From positions 23,446 through 87,445 of the forward strand of contig JAFRIW010000026.1 in NCBI GenBank assembly GCA_017432565.1: a stretch of DNA of 64,000 nt. The letters are read 5' to 3'. Position 1 is the stretch's first letter; the number at the start of each line of letters is the position of its first letter. This DNA is from Lachnospiraceae bacterium. GTDB taxonomy: Bacteria; Bacillota; Clostridia; Lachnospirales; Lachnospiraceae. Positions 62,993-64,000 of this stretch are shown piece after piece. The notes under the pieces are model-generated. The model was not told the origin of the DNA. It saw only the letters and a list, made by a program, of their open reading frames with translations, and made no database searches. The translations under genes were made by a program, and so were the position numbers.

Positions 62993-64000
62993 TTACTCCT
63001 CAACAGTCGCAACTCTTCCCGAACCAACGGTACGGCCGCCTTCACGGATAGCGAAGGTAAGACCCTGCTCCATAGCGATCGGGTGAATCAGCTCGATGGT
63101 CATGGTGACGTGATCACCAGGCATGCACATCTCAACGCCTTCAGGCAGGTTGCAGACACCGGTAACATCCGTTGTTCTGAAATAGAACTGAGGACGATAG
63201 TTGTTGAAGAAAGGTGTATGACGGCCGCCTTCATCCTTGGTCAGTACGTAAACCTCAGCCGTGAACTTCTTGTAGCACTTAACTGTGCCGGGCTTCGCAA
63301 CAACCTGACCTCTTTCGATGTCGGTTCTGTCGATACCACGAAGAAGAACACCGATGTTGTCGCCGGCCTCTGCATAGTCCAGAGTCTTTCTGAACATCTC
63401 GATACCGGTAACGACGGACTTCTGAGTCTCTTCCTTAACACCAACGATCTCAACGGGATCCTGAATCTTCAGCTGGCCTCTCTCAACACGGCCGGTTGCA
63501 ACAGTACCACGACCGGAGATGGTGAAGACATCCTCGATGGGCATCAGGAACGGCTTCTCGTTGTCACGCTCAGGATCCGGGATGTACTCATCAACAGTGT
63601 TCATGAGCTCGAGGATCTTGTCGCCCCACTCGCTGTTCGGATCTTCCAGAGCCTTCAGAGCAGAACCGCGGATAACCGGAATGTCATCGCCCGGGAACTC
63701 GTACTCGTTCAGCAGGTCTCTGATCTCCATCTCGACGAGGTCAAGCATTTCTTCGTCATCAACCATATCGCACTTGTTCATGAATACGATGATGTACGGA
63801 ACACCAACCTGGCGGGCAAGCAGAACGTGCTCTCTGGTCTGTGCCATAACGCCGTCGGTTGCAGCAACAACGAGGATGGAACCATCCATCTGAGCAGCGC
63901 CGGTGATCTTGTTCTTGACATAGTCAGCATGGCCTGGGCAGTCAACGTGTGCATAGTGTCTCTTCTAGGTCTCGTACTCGATGTTAGCGGAGTTGATGGT
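62993..64000 (-). CDS. tuf: Elongation factor Tu (5' end beyond right edge, in-frame stop near edge)
   Basis: C-terminal 335 or so residues of EF-Tu, which delivers aminoacyl-tRNA. G3/G4 regions: [13 protein letters not shown] and [11 protein letters not shown]; then SALKALEDP, the domain [21 protein letters not shown] and domain [16 protein letters not shown] are all normal. The frame is open from 63964 down to the stop at 62993. Upstream, codon 63967-63965 is TAG where EF-Tu has Glu ([18 protein letters not shown]), and the codon at 63910-63908 is AAG (Lys) where VKNMITGAAQ normally has Met. Both lie within 100 bases of the edge and may be sequence errors. Confidence 0.93.

Noticed and set aside
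1..64000. CRISPR arrays, tRNA or rRNA genes, insertion sequences, phage genes
   Set aside because: No regularly spaced repeats, cloverleaf tRNA sequences, rRNA-like stretches, transposase or integrase frames were recognised on reading through the window.

Overview
The window looks like a chromosomal segment of a moderately GC-rich, low-oxygen Firmicute, most likely a Clostridia/Lachnospiraceae-type fermenter. This is inferred from strong Shine-Dalgarno sites, a phosphate butyryltransferase/butyrate kinase pair, YtrA-type GntR and ECF-transporter genes, zinc-type S14 and L36, and an enlarged L17. No rRNA, tRNA, CRISPR array, integrase or transposase was recognised. Most genes lie on the minus strand.

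Layout. 1-3.5 kb: a MacAB-like export set on the minus strand (adaptor, ATPase, permease cut by the left edge). 3.6-7.3 kb: a divergent GntR/ABC operon (regulator, ATPase, large permease). 7.4-8.4 kb: a membrane-anchored barnase-type ribonuclease followed by a barstar-type inhibitor. 8.4-12.2 kb: a TAXI-TRAP uptake system (binding lipoprotein, DUF1850-type protein, fused permease) with a consensus-like promoter and a palindromic operator. 12.3-20 kb: a DUF362/ferredoxin protein, prfB, secA, buk, ptb and a phosphoribosyltransferase-like gene. 20.2-26.2 kb: an OhrR-type regulator, a membrane protein with NAD-binding-like folds and a RyR domain, a sensor-less hybrid histidine kinase, and a protein ending in a degenerate HD-GYP domain.

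27-36.5 kb is the accessory region. A long minus-strand gene string carries three paralogues of the L-2-amino-thiazoline-4-carboxylic acid hydrolase family, two alpha/beta hydrolases, two methyltransferases (one with a probable frameshift), a metal-binding HMA peptide, a ketopantoate-reductase-like enzyme, a metallo-beta-lactamase-fold hydrolase and small membrane proteins. It is headed by a small helix-turn-helix protein and two copies of a TTAG-N6-CTAA inverted repeat. Gene remnants at its edges suggest rearrangement. It is the best candidate here for an undescribed pathway.

36.6-57.2 kb holds the ribosomal protein block: S10-spc-alpha operons from rpsJ to rplQ, then ecfA1-ecfA2-ecfT-truA, then rplM-rpsI with its own consensus promoter. 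Two unusually long non-coding stretches, before rpsJ and between rpsJ and rplC, contain complementary segments that look like regulatory leader RNAs. 57.3-64 kb: a putP symporter, an RlmI-like methyltransferase, maf, a small protein, a BTAD-type regulator with a GGDEF-like C-terminus, thymidine kinase, a 139-bp palindromic element and the 3' part of tuf. That tuf reading frame contains a stop codon close to the right edge.

All calls were made by reading the sequence and comparing it from memory with known families. No database search was run.
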